Origin: Sulfitobacter faviae
GTDB lineage: Bacteria; Pseudomonadota; Alphaproteobacteria; Rhodobacterales; Rhodobacteraceae
Reading direction: 5' to 3'
Length of the DNA: 64,000 nt
NCBI RefSeq assembly: GCF_029870955.1
Contig: NZ_PGFQ01000001.1
Coordinates: 1,178,001 to 1,242,000 of the forward strand
A program made the position numbers and the translations under genes. The notes beneath the pieces were generated by a model. It made no database searches, was not told the origin of the DNA, and saw only the letters and a list, made by a program, of their open reading frames with translations. Each line of letters opens with the position of its first letter. Position 1 is the stretch's first letter. Shown in pieces: positions 29,045 through 39,432 of this stretch.

Positions 29045-30136
29045 ATGAGTTTCGCCCCGGACATCACCGAACAACTGGCGCGTGCGCGGGCCGATCTGCG
29101 CATGGGCGTGCCCGTGATTCTGGCGGATGGCGCGCAGGCCGCCCTCGTGCTGGCAGCGGAGACGCTGACCGCGCAGCGCCTTGCGGATGTGCTGGCCTTG
29201 GGCGGTGCGCCGGTGCTGGCGATCACCGCGCGGCGGGCCGAAACGCTCAAAGCGCGGGCCTATGATGGCAATCTCGCCCGGGTGCTGCTGCCTGAGGGGG
29301 CGACACCTGCTTGGGTGCAAAGCATCGCCGATCCGGCGGATGACCTGCGCGCCCCCATGAAAGGGCCACTTCAGACCGCGCGGGGCGGTGATACGGCGGC
29401 GCATCGCGCCGCGATTGATCTGGTGAAAGCCGCCCGCATGCTGCCCGCCGCACTGGTGCTTGATCTGCCGCAGGGGGCAGATTTCGCGCGGACGCATGGT
29501 CTGACCTTGATCGACCTTACCGCCGCCGCCCCGATCCTTGCCGAGCGCAGCGCGCTGCATCCGGTGGTGAACGCGCGCCTGCCGATGGAGGTCTCCGAGG
29601 CCGGGCGTCTGCATATCTTCCGCCCCGAGGATGGCGGCGAAGAGCATTATGCCATCGAAATCGGCCGCCCTGCCCGCGACACGCCGGTGCTTTGCCGCCT
29701 GCATTCGGCCTGTTTCACCGGTGACCTGATGGGCAGCCTGAAATGCGATTGCGGCCCACAACTGCGCGCCGCGCTGGCGCAGATGGGCGGCGAAGGGCAT
29801 GGTGTGCTTTTGTACCTCAACCAAGAGGGCCGCGGCATCGGTCTTGCCAATAAGATGCGGGCCTATTCCCTACAGGATCAGGGATTTGACACGGTCGAAG
29901 CCAATCATCGGCTGGGGTTCGAGGATGACGAGCGCGACTTCCGCCTCGGGGCCGATATCCTGCGCTCTATGGGCTTCTCAGCCGTGCGCCTGCTGACCAA
30001 CAACCCCCGCAAGCTGGGCATGATGGAGCAAAGCGGCATCGCCGTGACCGAGCGCGTCCCGCTGGCCGTGGGCGAGAACCGCCACAACAGCGCCTATCTG
30101 GCCACCAAAGCCGCGAAATCGGGGCATCTGCTATGA
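29045..30136 (+). CDS. ribA: GTP cyclohydrolase II with an extra N-terminal domain
   Basis: 363 residues. The C-terminal 170 are typical RibA, opening the imidazole ring of GTP for riboflavin synthesis: RLHSACFTGDLMGSLKCDCGP holds the three zinc cysteines, followed by YLNQEGRGIGL, DTVEANHRLGF and LTNNPRKL. The N-terminal half (1-190) has the size and start (GVPVILADG) of the DHBP-synthase domain found in RibBA fusions, but it lacks that enzyme's expected acidic and Thr motifs as far as I can see, so it looks degenerate. A short AGTTGCAACAAACC leader precedes ATG 29045. It overlaps the next gene by ATGA. Confidence 0.9.
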   Translation: MSFAPDITEQLARARADLRMGVPVILADGAQAALVLAAETLTAQRLADVLALGGAPVLAITARRAETLKARAYDGNLARVLLPEGATPAWVQSIADPADDLRAPMKGPLQTARGGDTAAHRAAIDLVKAARMLPAALVLDLPQGADFARTHGLTLIDLTAAAPILAERSALHPVVNARLPMEVSEAGRLHIFRPEDGGEEHYAIEIGRPARDTPVLCRLHSACFTGDLMGSLKCDCGPQLRAALAQMGGEGHGVLLYLNQEGRGIGLANKMRAYSLQDQGFDTVEANHRLGFEDDERDFRLGADILRSMGFSAVRLLTNNPRKLGMMEQSGIAVTERVPLAVGENRHNSAYLATKAAKSGHLL

Positions 30137-30627
30137 CCCCGAACGACATGGTGCTGACGCCGACGGGGCTGCGGTTTCAAGGGCGGCGCTATGCCTGTAG
30201 CATCGGCAAGGGCGGGCTGACCGATGACAAACGCGAGGGCGATGGCGCCACGCCGCGCGGGGTGCATCGCTTGGTTGGGATGCTCTATCGGCCCGACCGC
30301 ATCCCGGCGCCAAGCGCTTGGGCCCAGCCGATCGGTCCGGGCGATCTGTGGTCCGACGCCAGTGGCCAACCCGATTACAACCACCGCGTCCGCGCGCCCT
30401 ACCCCTATAGCCATGAGACCCTGCGCCGCGCCGATCCGCTTTACGATCTGGTGATCCTGACCGACTGGAACTGGCCCGATGCCACGGCGGGCCGCGGTTC
30501 TGCGATATTCATTCACCAATGGCGGCGGCCCGGCTATCCGACCGAAGGGTGCATTGCTTTTGCACGGAACGACCTCCATGAAATCGCCGCGCAGTTGGGT
30601 CCGGCAACGCGGCTGATTATCCGCTAA
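30133..30627 (+). CDS. L,D-transpeptidase (YkuD) domain protein
   Basis: 164 residues made up almost only of the YkuD catalytic domain. The active-site region reads IFIHQWRRPGYPTEGCIAF, with His128 and Cys140; upstream ATPRGVHRLVGMLYRPD is typical. Such enzymes crosslink peptidoglycan at diaminopimelate or attach lipoproteins to it. There is no obvious signal peptide, which is odd for a periplasmic enzyme; either export is non-classical or the enzyme acts elsewhere. Its ATG overlaps the ribA stop, and its 3' end overlaps the convergent YggS gene by 11 nt. Confidence 0.82.
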   Translation: MTPNDMVLTPTGLRFQGRRYACSIGKGGLTDDKREGDGATPRGVHRLVGMLYRPDRIPAPSAWAQPIGPGDLWSDASGQPDYNHRVRAPYPYSHETLRRADPLYDLVILTDWNWPDATAGRGSAIFIHQWRRPGYPTEGCIAFARNDLHEIAAQLGPATRLIIR

Positions 30628-31270
30628 CCCGTTCGCCGAAGATGGCGGAGCCCACACGCACATGGGTGGCGCCCAGTGCGATGGCCTGCTCAAAATCGCC
30701 GCTCATGCCCATCGACAAGCCGGTCAGATCGTTGCGCGCAGCGATCTTGGCCAGCAGCGCGAAATGCAGCGACGGCGCCTCGTTTACCGGCGGGATGCAC
30801 ATCAGCCCCTTGATCGGCAGGTCCAGCGCGCGACACTCGGCAATGAAGGCATCCGCGTCGCGGGGCATCACGCCGGCTTTCTGCTCTTCCTCGCCCGTAT
30901 TGACCTGAATAAAGAGGCCGGGGCAGCGGCCCATTTCCTGCGCCAACCGCGCGATGGTCTTGGCCAGTTTGGGGCGGTCGACCGTGTGGATCGCCTCGGC
31001 CAGTTCCATCGCCTGCCGGACCTTGTTGCTTTGCAATGGGCCGATGATGTGCAGGTCGATCCCGTCAAAATCCTCGCGAAAACCGGGCCATTTGCCCGCC
31101 GCCTCTTGCACGCGGTTCTCTCCGAAAGAGCGATGCCCCTCTTCCAAGACCGCACGCACACGCGCATCGGGCTGAACCTTACTGACGGCGATCAGCTTGA
31201 CCGACCCGGCCGCACGGCCTGCATCGGCTTCGGCTTTCGAGATGCGATTTTGGATGTCGCTCAGACTCAT
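30617..31270 (-). CDS. YggS-family PLP homeostasis protein
   Basis: 217 residues. The pyridoxal-phosphate lysine is residue 31 in VKLIAVSKVQPD. Other marks are RSFGENRVQEAAGKWP, LHIIGPLQSNK, FIQVNTGEEEQKAG and the C-terminal GMSGDFEQAIALGATHVRVGSAIFGER. The family (PLPBP/YBL036c) has no known catalytic activity and balances vitamin B6 and amino-acid pools. It is transcribed toward the L,D-transpeptidase gene and overlaps its end. Confidence 0.93.
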   Translation of the reverse strand: MSLSDIQNRISKAEADAGRAAGSVKLIAVSKVQPDARVRAVLEEGHRSFGENRVQEAAGKWPGFREDFDGIDLHIIGPLQSNKVRQAMELAEAIHTVDRPKLAKTIARLAQEMGRCPGLFIQVNTGEEEQKAGVMPRDADAFIAECRALDLPIKGLMCIPPVNEAPSLHFALLAKIAARNDLTGLSMGMSGDFEQAIALGATHVRVGSAIFGERVSG

Positions 31271-31314
31271 TTTCGGCCCTCCATGTCAGGCGCGCAGAAA
31301 ACAACAGCGGTGGG

Positions 31315-31348
31315 CAAAAGAAAAGGGGCAGACCGAAAGGCCTGCCCC
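31315..31348 (-). terminator. intrinsic terminator after the porin gene
   Basis: On the minus strand, arms GGGGCA and TGCCCC with inner GGCC..GG pairing are followed by TTTTCTTTT. It starts 25 nt after the porin stop and separates the porin from the YggS gene. Confidence 0.85.
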
Positions 31349-31372
31349 AATATTCACAGTATGTCGTTCAAC

Positions 31373-32335
31373 TTAGAAGTTGAAGCGAACACCCATGTCG
31401 GCAACGGTGTCGCCGTCGAACTGCTTAACCACACCGCCGCGCAGCGAGGTGCCGCCGCCCAGGTCGTGGTTGAAGTCGATGCCGTAGCCGGTGTCGTCTT
31501 CTGTGCCGCCGTCGTTGTCAGCAACATAGACTTCGATGTCTGTTGCAGCGCCTACGTCGAAGCGGCCAGCCAGAACAACGCGGTCACCACCGGTGCCGTT
31601 ATCAGCATAGGCGAGAGTTACGTCTGCGATGCCGAAGGAACCGCCAGCTGTCGCTGTCCACTCGGTGTCGCTTGCCGCGTCGGAGTCTTGGCCACCAACT
31701 GCGAAGGTCCAGCCGCTCCATGTGTAAGCAACGTAACCAGCAACGCGGTCGTTGATGTCGGAAGCCGACACGTGCACTGCCAGATCACCAGCGGAGTAAA
31801 GGACTTCAACGCCGTTGGAGCCAGCTGCACCGTTACCGCCAGAGGAATACTGGTCGCCACGGTCATCAAACGCAGTGTAGTCATAGCCCAGACCGGTCAG
31901 ACCCATGTCGACGGGGTACTGACCCGGCATGGATTCCAGAGCGCCGAAGATGTTACCAACGCCAACTTCGAAGCCACCGGTGCGAGCGAAGAAACGCACA
32001 CCGTTGATGCCTGTACCGGCAGGACCACCGCTTGTGGTCACGTCGTCAGCTGTACCGTAAACACCATCAGGGCCTTTGGCGACGTTCACGTTGTCGTCAG
32101 AGTTGTTCTGCTGGATGCGCATACGTGCACCGAAGACAACGCCAGCGTCGGACTCAGCTGTTGCGTCGATCTGCAGGCGCAGCCGCGAAGTCACGTCTGT
32201 GTCGCTGTCGCCACCATCGGAGTCGTTGTCGTTGTACATGATACCAAAACGGCCGTAGCCGCCGAATGTCACGTCTGCTGCTGCTACACCGGCGGTCGCA
32301 ACCAGGGCTGTTGTAGCGAAGAGAACTTTTTTCAT
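31373..32335 (-). CDS. outer-membrane porin
   Basis: 320 residues. A classic signal peptide (MKKVLFATTALVATAGVAAA) is followed by DVTFGGYGRFGI, the first beta-strand of alphaproteobacterial general porins. The sequence alternates polar and hydrophobic residues throughout, is rich in Gly and Asp, has a D-rich loop (NDNDSDGGDSDTD) and ends in a terminal phenylalanine (GVRFNF), the outer-membrane assembly signal. It probably forms a trimeric diffusion pore. GAGGGAAA precedes the ATG. A terminator follows. The codon choice is more restricted than in its neighbours, as expected for a highly expressed gene. Confidence 0.92.
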   Translation of the reverse strand: MKKVLFATTALVATAGVAAADVTFGGYGRFGIMYNDNDSDGGDSDTDVTSRLRLQIDATAESDAGVVFGARMRIQQNNSDDNVNVAKGPDGVYGTADDVTTSGGPAGTGINGVRFFARTGGFEVGVGNIFGALESMPGQYPVDMGLTGLGYDYTAFDDRGDQYSSGGNGAAGSNGVEVLYSAGDLAVHVSASDINDRVAGYVAYTWSGWTFAVGGQDSDAASDTEWTATAGGSFGIADVTLAYADNGTGGDRVVLAGRFDVGAATDIEVYVADNDGGTEDDTGYGIDFNHDLGGGTSLRGGVVKQFDGDTVADMGVRFNF

Positions 32336-32615
32336 GAGTTTTCCCTCGGTTTGAATTCATATGCCCAGACCGGGGAATCCGGTAAGGGTATGCAGGCTGT
32401 TTGCCCCCAATCCCCTGCACTTGGCAAGGTTCACGGCCTCCCCACCCGCAATGTCGCCGGGGTTGGTGCAGCTATGCCACAGTTCCTTCACCCCAGGGCC
32501 GCGCCTTTGCCTATGGCGGCGCTCGATGCCGCGCAGCGCGCTCCTATGACATAGACCTTGCCGATAAGGGCCTGCTTGGATAGACCGGAGCGCAAACAGG
32601 CAAAGGAAAGCTGCA
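32336..32615. other. intergenic region between the divergent porin and DUF3576 genes
   Basis: 280 nt with no convincing gene. It must contain the porin promoter and the promoter of the lipoprotein gene. An AAAGGAAA ribosome-binding site precedes ATG 32616. I cannot place -35/-10 elements with confidence. Confidence 0.35.
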
Positions 32616-33110
32616 ATGGCCCTTCGTACCGCTTGCAAGATGGCAATCTCCGTTCTGGCGCTCAGCGCGCTGACCGCCTGTGGCGGGAGCTTTGGCAGCC
32701 CGGCCACAGATCGGCCGGATCAATACACCAATCCGAACAATCCCAATAACATTGAGACCAATCCCGACAATACGATCTGGTCGATCTTTAACCGCAAGAA
32801 CACAGACACCAGTGTTTCGGTGAACAAATACCTCTGGTCGGCCTCGCTCGAAGTGCTGAACTTCCTGCCTGTGCAATCGGTCGATCCTTTCACCGGGGTG
32901 ATCGTCACCGGCTATGGCACCCCGCCGGGCGGTGGCCGTGCCTATCGCGCGACCGTTCTGATCGACGATCCGGCGCTTGATGCACGCTCGCTCAATGTGG
33001 CGCTGCAATCTTCGGGCGGCCAGCCCGTGGCACGGGCCACCACCCGCGCGGTCGAGGATGCGATCCTCAGCCGAGCGCGGGAGATGCGCGTGTCCGACAG
33101 CAAATTCTGA
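32616..33110 (+). CDS. DUF3576 lipoprotein
   Basis: 164 residues. The N-terminus ends in SALTACGGS, a lipobox with the modified Cys at residue 22. After a flexible Asn/Pro-rich stretch (NPNNPNNIETNPDN) comes the conserved DUF3576 domain: TIWSIFNRKN, VNKYLWSASLEVLNFLPVQSVDPF, GYGTPPGGGRAYRATVLIDDPALDARSL. The function is unknown; outer-membrane association is likely. It stands immediately upstream of leuS with a terminator between them. Confidence 0.88.
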   Translation: MALRTACKMAISVLALSALTACGGSFGSPATDRPDQYTNPNNPNNIETNPDNTIWSIFNRKNTDTSVSVNKYLWSASLEVLNFLPVQSVDPFTGVIVTGYGTPPGGGRAYRATVLIDDPALDARSLNVALQSSGGQPVARATTRAVEDAILSRAREMRVSDSKF

Positions 33111-33135
33111 GCCCGCTTAACTCAACACCGTTCCA

Positions 33136-33172
33136 ACGCCGGGCCTTGTGAAAACAGCAGCCCGGCGTTTTT
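33136..33172 (+). terminator. intrinsic terminator between the DUF3576 gene and leuS
   Basis: Arms ACGCCGGGC (33136-33144) and GCCCGGCGT (33160-33168) with a 15-nt loop and a T run. It ends 21 nt before the leuS start, so it could also act as an attenuator for leuS. Confidence 0.85.
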
Positions 33173-33192
33173 CATGTCACGAAGGTCCCCTC

Positions 33193-35738
33193 ATGCCCCG
33201 CTATACCCCGCCGAGATCGAAGCCCGCTGGCAGCAAGCCTGGGAAAAGGACGGCATTTTTCAGGCCGTTCGCAACGCTGACAAGCCGAAATACTACGTGC
33301 TCGAGATGTTCCCCTACCCTTCGGGGCGCATCCACATGGGCCATGTGCGCAACTACACGATGGGCGACGTGATCGCGCGCTACAAGATCGCGACCGGGCA
33401 TAACGTGCTCCACCCGATGGGCTGGGACGCCTTCGGCATGCCCGCCGAGAACGCCGCCATGGCCATCGGCGGCCACCCGGCGGATTGGACCTATGACAAC
33501 ATCGCCGAGATGAAAAAGCAGATGAAACCTCTCGGCCTGTCGATTGACTGGAGCCGCGAGATCGCCACCTGCCATCCCGGCTACTACGGCCAGCAGCAGG
33601 CGTTGTTTTTGGACTTCCTCGAGAAGGGTCTGGTCTACCGCAAGAACGCCGTGGTGAACTGGGACCCGGTCGACATGACCGTGCTCGCCAACGAGCAGGT
33701 CGAGAACGGCTGCGGCTGGCGCTCCGGCGCGCCGGTGGAGCGGCGCGAGCTTACGCAGTGGTTCTTTAAGATCTCAGACCACTCCGAAGAACTGCTTTCG
33801 GCGCTCGACAGCCTCGACAACTGGCCCGCCAAGGTAAAGCTGATGCAGGCCAACTGGATCGGCAAGTCGCGCGGGTTGCAATTTGCCTTCTCGACCATCG
33901 AAGCGCCCGAGGGCTTTGACCGGATCGAGGTCTATACCACCCGCCCCGACACGCTGCTGGGTGCCTCCTTCGTCGGCATCTCGCCCGACCATCCACTGGC
34001 CAAGACGCTGGAGCGCGATGATGAAGCCGTGGCCGCTTTCTGCGCCGAATGCCGCAAGGGCGGCACCACCGAGGAGGCGATCGAGACCGCCGAGAAGCTC
34101 GGCATGGACACTGGCATCCGCGTCCGTCACCCCTTCGACACGGCCCATGAACTGCCGGTCTATATCGCCAACTTCATCCTGATGGACTATGGCACCGGCG
34201 CGATCTTCGGCTGCCCGGGCCACGACCCGCGCGATTTCGAGTTCGCCACGAAATACGACCTGCCGATCATCTCGACCTTCCTGCCGTCCGAGGATGCCGC
34301 GCCCGAGCTGGACGCCGCTTTCGTGCCGCCGAAGACCGAAAAAGTGTTCTACAACCGCGGCTTCGCGGGCAATCAGTGGCAGACCGGCGAAGAGGGCGTC
34401 GACGCTGCCATCGCCTTTTGCGAGGAGAACGGAATCGGCCACGGCGTCACAAAATACCGCCTGCGCGACTGGGGCCTCTCGCGCCAGCGCTACTGGGGCT
34501 GCCCGATTCCTGTGGTGCATTGCGACGACTGCGGCGTGGTGCCGGAAAAGAAAGAAAACCTGCCGATCGAGCTGCCCTACGATGTCAGCTTCGACACGCC
34601 GGGCAACCCGCTCGACCGCCACCCAACATGGCGCAACTGCACCTGTCCCGCCTGCGGCAAGGACGCCCTGCGCGAGACCGACACGATGGACACTTTCGTC
34701 GACAGTTCGTGGTATTTCGCCCGTTTCACCGCGCCGCGTGCCGAGACGCCGACCGTCATGGAAGACGCGCAATACTGGATGAACGTCGATCAATATATCG
34801 GCGGCATCGAACATGCGATCTTGCACCTGCTCTACTCGCGCTTCTTTGCCCGTGCGATGCAGATCACCGGCCATCTACCCGAAAGCGCGGTGGAGCCGTT
34901 TGACGCGCTCTTTACCCAAGGCATGGTGACCCATGAGATCTACCAGACCCGCGACGACAATGGCCGCCCGGTCTATCACCTGCCGGAAGATGTGACCGAT
35001 GGCAAACTTGCCGATGGGACCGAGGTTGAGATCATCCCTTCCGCCAAAATGTCGAAGTCCAAGAAGAACGTTGTCGACCCGCTGCACATCATCTCGAACT
35101 ACGGTGCCGATACCGCGCGTTGGTTCGTGCTGAGCGATTCGCCCCCCGAGCGGGACGTGGAATGGACCGCCTCCGGCGCGGAAGCCGCCTATAAACAGCT
35201 CTCGCGCGTGTGGAACATCTGTGACCGCGTGGCCGAGATGGACCGCGAGGCGGCGGGCTCGGGCGACGACGACCTGCTGCGCGCCATGCATAAGACGATC
35301 CATGACGTGACAATGGGCATCGAATCCTTTGGCTTTAACGCCGCGATTGCCAAGCTCTATGCCTTCACCGCGACCTTGCAGAAGTCCAAGGCGGGCTATG
35401 CCGCGCAGCGCGAAGCGATCATGACGCTGGCGCAGCTGATGTCGCCGATGACCCCGCACCTGTCGGAAGACATTTGGGCGCATCAGGGCGGCGAAGGGCT
35501 GATCGCCAAGGCCCCATGGCCCAAGGCGGATGAGAAGATGCTGGTCGACGACACCGTGACCCTGCCGATCCAGATCAACGGCAAACGCCGGGCGGAAATC
35601 CAAGTGCCCGCCGATATGCCGAAGGAAGAGGTTGAAAAAACCGCGCTGGCGCATGAAGCTGTTATTCGAACGCTGGACGGGGCCACGCCGAAAAAGGTCA
35701 TCGTCGTGCCCGGACGGATTGTGAATGTCGTTGCCTAA
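33193..35738 (+). CDS. leuS: leucyl-tRNA synthetase (frameshift at codon 5-6)
   Basis: Class I synthetase charging tRNA-Leu. The HIGH-type motif is in [14 protein letters not shown] and the KMSKS motif in [10 protein letters not shown]. The CP1 editing domain ([32 protein letters not shown]), [10 protein letters not shown] and the anticodon-binding C-terminal domain ([14 protein letters not shown]) are all present. The natural start [13 protein letters not shown] begins at ATG 33193, but the C run at 33206-33209 is one base short, so the start codon is out of frame. Adding one C gives 848 residues. A longer frame from 33174 has an unrelated N-terminus. It overlaps lptE by 14 nt. Confidence 0.95.
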
Positions 35739-36225
35739 GCCCACCCATATGCGCCGCCGTTTCCTGCTGGCCCTGCCCCTACTGGCGCTTGCCGCCTGCG
35801 GGTTCGAGCCGGTCTATGGCCCCGGCGGCGCAGGCACGGCGTTGCAAAACCGCGTTCTGGTGGACGCACCGGAAGACCGCTTTGGCTATTTTCTGGTGCG
35901 CGAGGTGGAAAGCCGCCTTGGCCGCGCGGCCACCCCCCGTTGGGGGCTGGCGCTGACCACCACCACGGTCGAAGACGGGCTGGCCATCGACAGCGAAGGC
36001 AACACACGGCGCTACAACCTTGTCGGCACCACCGCCTATGCGCTGCGTGACCTCGACAGCGGGCAAATCGTGACCTCGGGCAAGGTCGAAAGCTTCACCG
36101 GCTATTCCGCCACCGGCACCACCGTGGCCACCCGCGCGGCGGAACTGGACGCGCAGGAACGTCTGATGACCATCCTCGCGGACCTCGTGATCAGCCGCCT
36201 TTATGCGGCTGACCTGCCCCAATGA
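35725..36225 (+). CDS. lptE: LPS-assembly lipoprotein LptE
   Basis: 166 residues. LptE plugs the LptD barrel and helps insert lipopolysaccharide in the outer membrane. The lipobox [13 protein letters not shown] is the typical start of this family. The rest is weakly conserved ([56 protein letters not shown]). The start at ATG 35725 lies inside the end of leuS; ATG 35749 is an alternative that still leaves a full signal. It overlaps holA by 4 nt, giving a leuS-lptE-holA unit. Confidence 0.9.
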   Translation: MSLPKPTHMRRRFLLALPLLALAACGFEPVYGPGGAGTALQNRVLVDAPEDRFGYFLVREVESRLGRAATPRWGLALTTTTVEDGLAIDSEGNTRRYNLVGTTAYALRDLDSGQIVTSGKVESFTGYSATGTTVATRAAELDAQERLMTILADLVISRLYAADLPQ

Positions 36226-37219
36226 AACTGACCCCACGCGAGGCGAAACCCTATTTCGCGCGGCCCGATCCCGCGCGCACGGGGCTGTTGATCTATGGCA
36301 GCGACGCGATGCGCGTGGCGCTGAAACGGCAGGAATTCCTGAAAAACCTGCTCGGGCCCAATGCCGAAGAGGAAATGCGCCTCAGCCGGATGCCTGCGGG
36401 CGAATTGCGCCGCGATCCGGCGATGCTGCTGGATGCGATCAAGGCGGTCGGCTTCTTCCCCGGCCCGCGTGCTGCGCTGGTGGAAGAGGCGAATGACAAT
36501 ATCGCGAAAATCCTGCTCGACGCGCTGAAGGAATGGCAGCCGGGTGATGCGCAGATCGTGGTCACCGGCGGCGATCTCAAGAAGACCTCAAAGGTGCTGA
36601 AGGCCTTTGAAAGCCACCCCAACGCCTTTGCCACCGCGATCTACGACAACCCGCCCGACCGCGCCGAGATCGAGCAGATGCTGAAGGACGCGAAGCTCAC
36701 GCCTGAGGCCGACGCCATGGCCGCCCTGACCGATCTGGCCCGCACCCTCGACCCCGGCGATTTCCGACAGACGCTGGAGAAGATCACGCTCTATAAACTG
36801 GGCGACAGCAGCAACATCGGGCTGGATGACATCGCCGCCTGCGCCCCCACCTCGACCGAGGCCGAGGTGGACGACATCCTGCATGTCGTGGCCGAGACCC
36901 GCGCCGCCGAAATCGGCCCGGTGATGAGCAAGCTGCAAGGCCAAGGCGTGAACCCGGTGACCCTGACCATCATGGCCACCCGGCATTTCCGCACCCTCTA
37001 CCGCATCGCTGCCAACCCGGCGCGCCGATCTACGGCGTGCGCGACCGCGACCGTGCGATGCGACAGGCGCGCAACTGGGGCGCGGTGAAGCTGGAAACCG
37101 CGCTGGCGGTGCTGACCGAGACGGACCTCAAGCTGCGCTCCGCAGGCCAGCACGCCCCGGCGTTGGCGCTGGTCGAACGGGCCTTTATCCGTCTGGCGAT
37201 GCTGGGCGCACAACGTTGA
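36222..37219 (+). CDS. holA: DNA polymerase III subunit delta (one frameshift in this sequence)
   Basis: Clamp-loader subunit that opens the beta clamp. It starts with [12 protein letters not shown] and has GLLIYGSDAMRVALKR, a KAVGFFPGPRAALVE stretch, the IVVTGGDLKKTSKVLKAFE block and a C-terminal domain with TIMATRHFRTLYRIA. The run at 37019-37020 has lost one G: ANPARRSTAC becomes ANPGAPIYGVRDRDRAMRQ when it is restored, joining the last 60 residues (LETALAVLTETDLKLRS) for 332 in total. It overlaps lptE by ATGA. Confidence 0.9.
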
Positions 37220-37238
37220 TTTTGGGAGAGGAAATTCA

Positions 37239-37832
37239 ATGTACACAGTCATCGGCGGCACCAAGACCCGCGCCTTTCGCGTCATGTGGATGCTCGAAGA
37301 ATTGGGCCAGCCCTACGATTTGAACCCCGCGGCACCCCGCTCGGACGAGGCGCGCAAATTCAACCCTTCGGGCAAGATCCCGGCGCTTGTGGACGGCGAT
37401 GAGGTGCTGACCGATTCCGTCGCCATCATGACCTATCTCGCCGACAAACACGGCGCGCTCACCGCCCCCGCCGGGACGCCCGCCCGTGCGCGGCAGGATG
37501 CGATGACCTTTTGGCTGATCGACGAATTCGACGCGGTGCTCTGGGCCGCGGCAAAGCACAGTTTCGTCTTTCCCGAAGAGGCCCGCGTGCCCGCCATCAA
37601 GGACAGCCTGAAGGCCGAGTTCGAGCTGGCGGCCAGCACCCTGTCCGACCGGCTTGAGGGGCCGTTCCTGATGGGCGATCAGATCACCCTGCCCGACCTT
37701 TTGGCGGTGCATTGCATCAATTGGTCGATTGGCGCGAAATTCCCGCGTGTGGATGACAAGCTGAACCTCTGGGCAAAATCCCTGCGCGAACGCCCCACTT
37801 TTGTCGCCGCGATGACCAAGGAAGATGGTTAA
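37239..37832 (+). CDS. glutathione S-transferase family protein
   Basis: 197 residues with the two-domain GST layout. The thioredoxin-like N-terminal domain starts [23 protein letters not shown] and contains [13 protein letters not shown] and the gamma-glutamyl-binding turn [11 protein letters not shown]. The all-helical C-terminal domain has [20 protein letters not shown] (N-capping box). The substrate is unknown. It is separated from holA by 19 nt. Its TAA stop interlocks with that of the convergent flavoprotein gene (TTAA). Confidence 0.9.
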   Translation: MYTVIGGTKTRAFRVMWMLEELGQPYDLNPAAPRSDEARKFNPSGKIPALVDGDEVLTDSVAIMTYLADKHGALTAPAGTPARARQDAMTFWLIDEFDAVLWAAAKHSFVFPEEARVPAIKDSLKAEFELAASTLSDRLEGPFLMGDQITLPDLLAVHCINWSIGAKFPRVDDKLNLWAKSLRERPTFVAAMTKEDG

Positions 37833-39005
37833 CCCCGCGCCCATTCCACAGCATGGCGGCCCGCCCAATGGCCGGTCGCCAGACAGCCGTTGATCAGATA
37901 GCCGCCCGTGGGCGCTTCCCAATCGAGCATTTCCCCTGCGGCAAAGACGCCCGGCAGCGCGCGCAGCATCAGCCCTGCGTCCAGCGCATCGAGCGCTATC
38001 CCCCCGCCGTCGAAATCGCCTCATCCATCGGTCGCAGCCCGGCGTGGGCGATGGGCAGGTCTTTCAGCAAGGCGGCCAGCGCCTCGGCCTCCTGCGGCAG
38101 CGGGCGCGCCATCTCTTGTAGCAGTGCGATCTGGGCGGGGCTGAGCTTCAGCCGTTTGCGCAGATGGTTGGCCTGACTGTCCTTGCCGCGCGGCTTTGCC
38201 AAACGCGCCGCCACCTCGTGGTCCTGCAAGTCCGGCAGCAGATCAAGCATCAGCCCCTGCCCCTCGCGCAGCCCGCGCGAGACGCTATAGATGCCGCCCC
38301 CTCCAGCCCACGGGCCGAGATCACCGCCTCCCCGCGCGAGCGGTAGGGGCCCGCGCGCCACGCCACCCCTTTCAGCGCCGCGCCAAAATGGCGGGTCATA
38401 TGCGGGGACCAATCGACCAACAGCCCGACATTGGCCGGGGCGAAATTCTGCACATCCACGCCACGCGCCACCAGCAGGGGCGCCCATTCGCCGGTGGCGC
38501 CAAGCCGCCGCCAACTCGCCCCGCCAAGGGCCAACACCGTCACATCGGCCTCGACCACTTCCCGCCCGCCGGGCGTATCGAAGGTGAGTGCGTCCCCCTC
38601 CCAGCCCCGCCATTGCCAACGGGTGTTGATCGTCACCCCACAGTCCGCCAGCCGCGCGAGCCATGCCCGCAACAGTGGCGAGGCTTTCATCGCCCGTGGG
38701 AAAACCCGCCCAGTGGAGCCGGTAAAGACCGCTTGCCCCAGCCCTTCGGCCCAGTCCTGCACCGCTTGGGCATCGAAAGCCTCCAGCATCGGCCGCAAGG
38801 CAGGCTGCGCTTCTTCATAGGCGGCGAGGAAGGGGGCGAAGGGCTCGGACTTGGTCAGGTTCAACCCGGATTTGCCCGCCATCAAGAACTTGCGCCCGAC
38901 CGAGGGTTTCGCCTCGCAGAGCGTGACCGACAGCCCCGCCTGCGCCATGACCTCTGCCGCCATCAGCCCCGCCGGGCCGCCCCCAATGACCAAGGCGCGG
39001 GTCAC
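37829..39005 (-). CDS. BaiN/HI0933-like FAD-dependent oxidoreductase (two frameshifts in this sequence)
   Basis: A flavoprotein of the YhiN/BaiN family (TIGR03862-like). The N-terminal FAD motif [21 protein letters not shown] is followed by [59 protein letters not shown] and a C-terminal [19 protein letters not shown]. Two runs are one base short: 38297-38301 (GLEGAASI becomes [14 protein letters not shown]) and 38000-38005 (ISTAGG-stop becomes [12 protein letters not shown]). With both repaired the protein has 392 residues. GTG 39005 follows AAGGG and is the best start. Its reaction is unknown. Confidence 0.85.
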
Positions 39006-39126
39006 GCGGCGCGCCCTTGGGTCTGCTTGTCTGACGGGGAAGCCATGGGCCTGTCCTTGCCTTGGGGAGGATTTGACACATCCTCTTGCCTGCCGTGGCC
39101 CTGCAATGCAAGCGAAAGGGAGGACC

Positions 39127-39432
39127 GTGACCCAAGGCGAAACCGTGCCACATTGCCCGCTCTGCCACCGGCCCATCCCTGAGGACGTGCCGCAGAGCCT
39201 GCATCATCTGATCCCCAAGCTGCGCGGTGGCAAGGGCGGGCCGACGGTGCTGATGCATCACATCTGCCACCGAGAGGTGCACGCCGCCCTGACTGAGACC
39301 GAACTGGCGCGGCACTACAACACGCCCGAAGCGCTGCGCAGCCACCCGCGGCTGGCCAAATTCGCCGCATGGGTGGCGAAACGCCCGCCGGGCTTCCGCT
39401 CCAAAGTGCCCGGCGGTACGCGCAAACGTTAG
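39127..39432 (+). CDS. HNH-type nuclease-like protein
   Basis: 101 residues from GTG 39127, which has GGGAGG just upstream; an in-frame ATG at 39106 is possible. The zinc-finger-like HNH core is visible: HCPLCHRPIP (first Cys pair), LHHLIPKLRGGKG (the HH of the motif), LMHHICHREVHAAL. The histidines and cysteines match small stand-alone HNH proteins that are common in Rhodobacterales. No partner restriction or toxin gene is nearby, so its target is unknown. It ends in a 4-nt overlap (TTAG) with the convergent crotonase gene. Confidence 0.75.
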   Translation: MTQGETVPHCPLCHRPIPEDVPQSLHHLIPKLRGGKGGPTVLMHHICHREVHAALTETELARHYNTPEALRSHPRLAKFAAWVAKRPPGFRSKVPGGTRKR

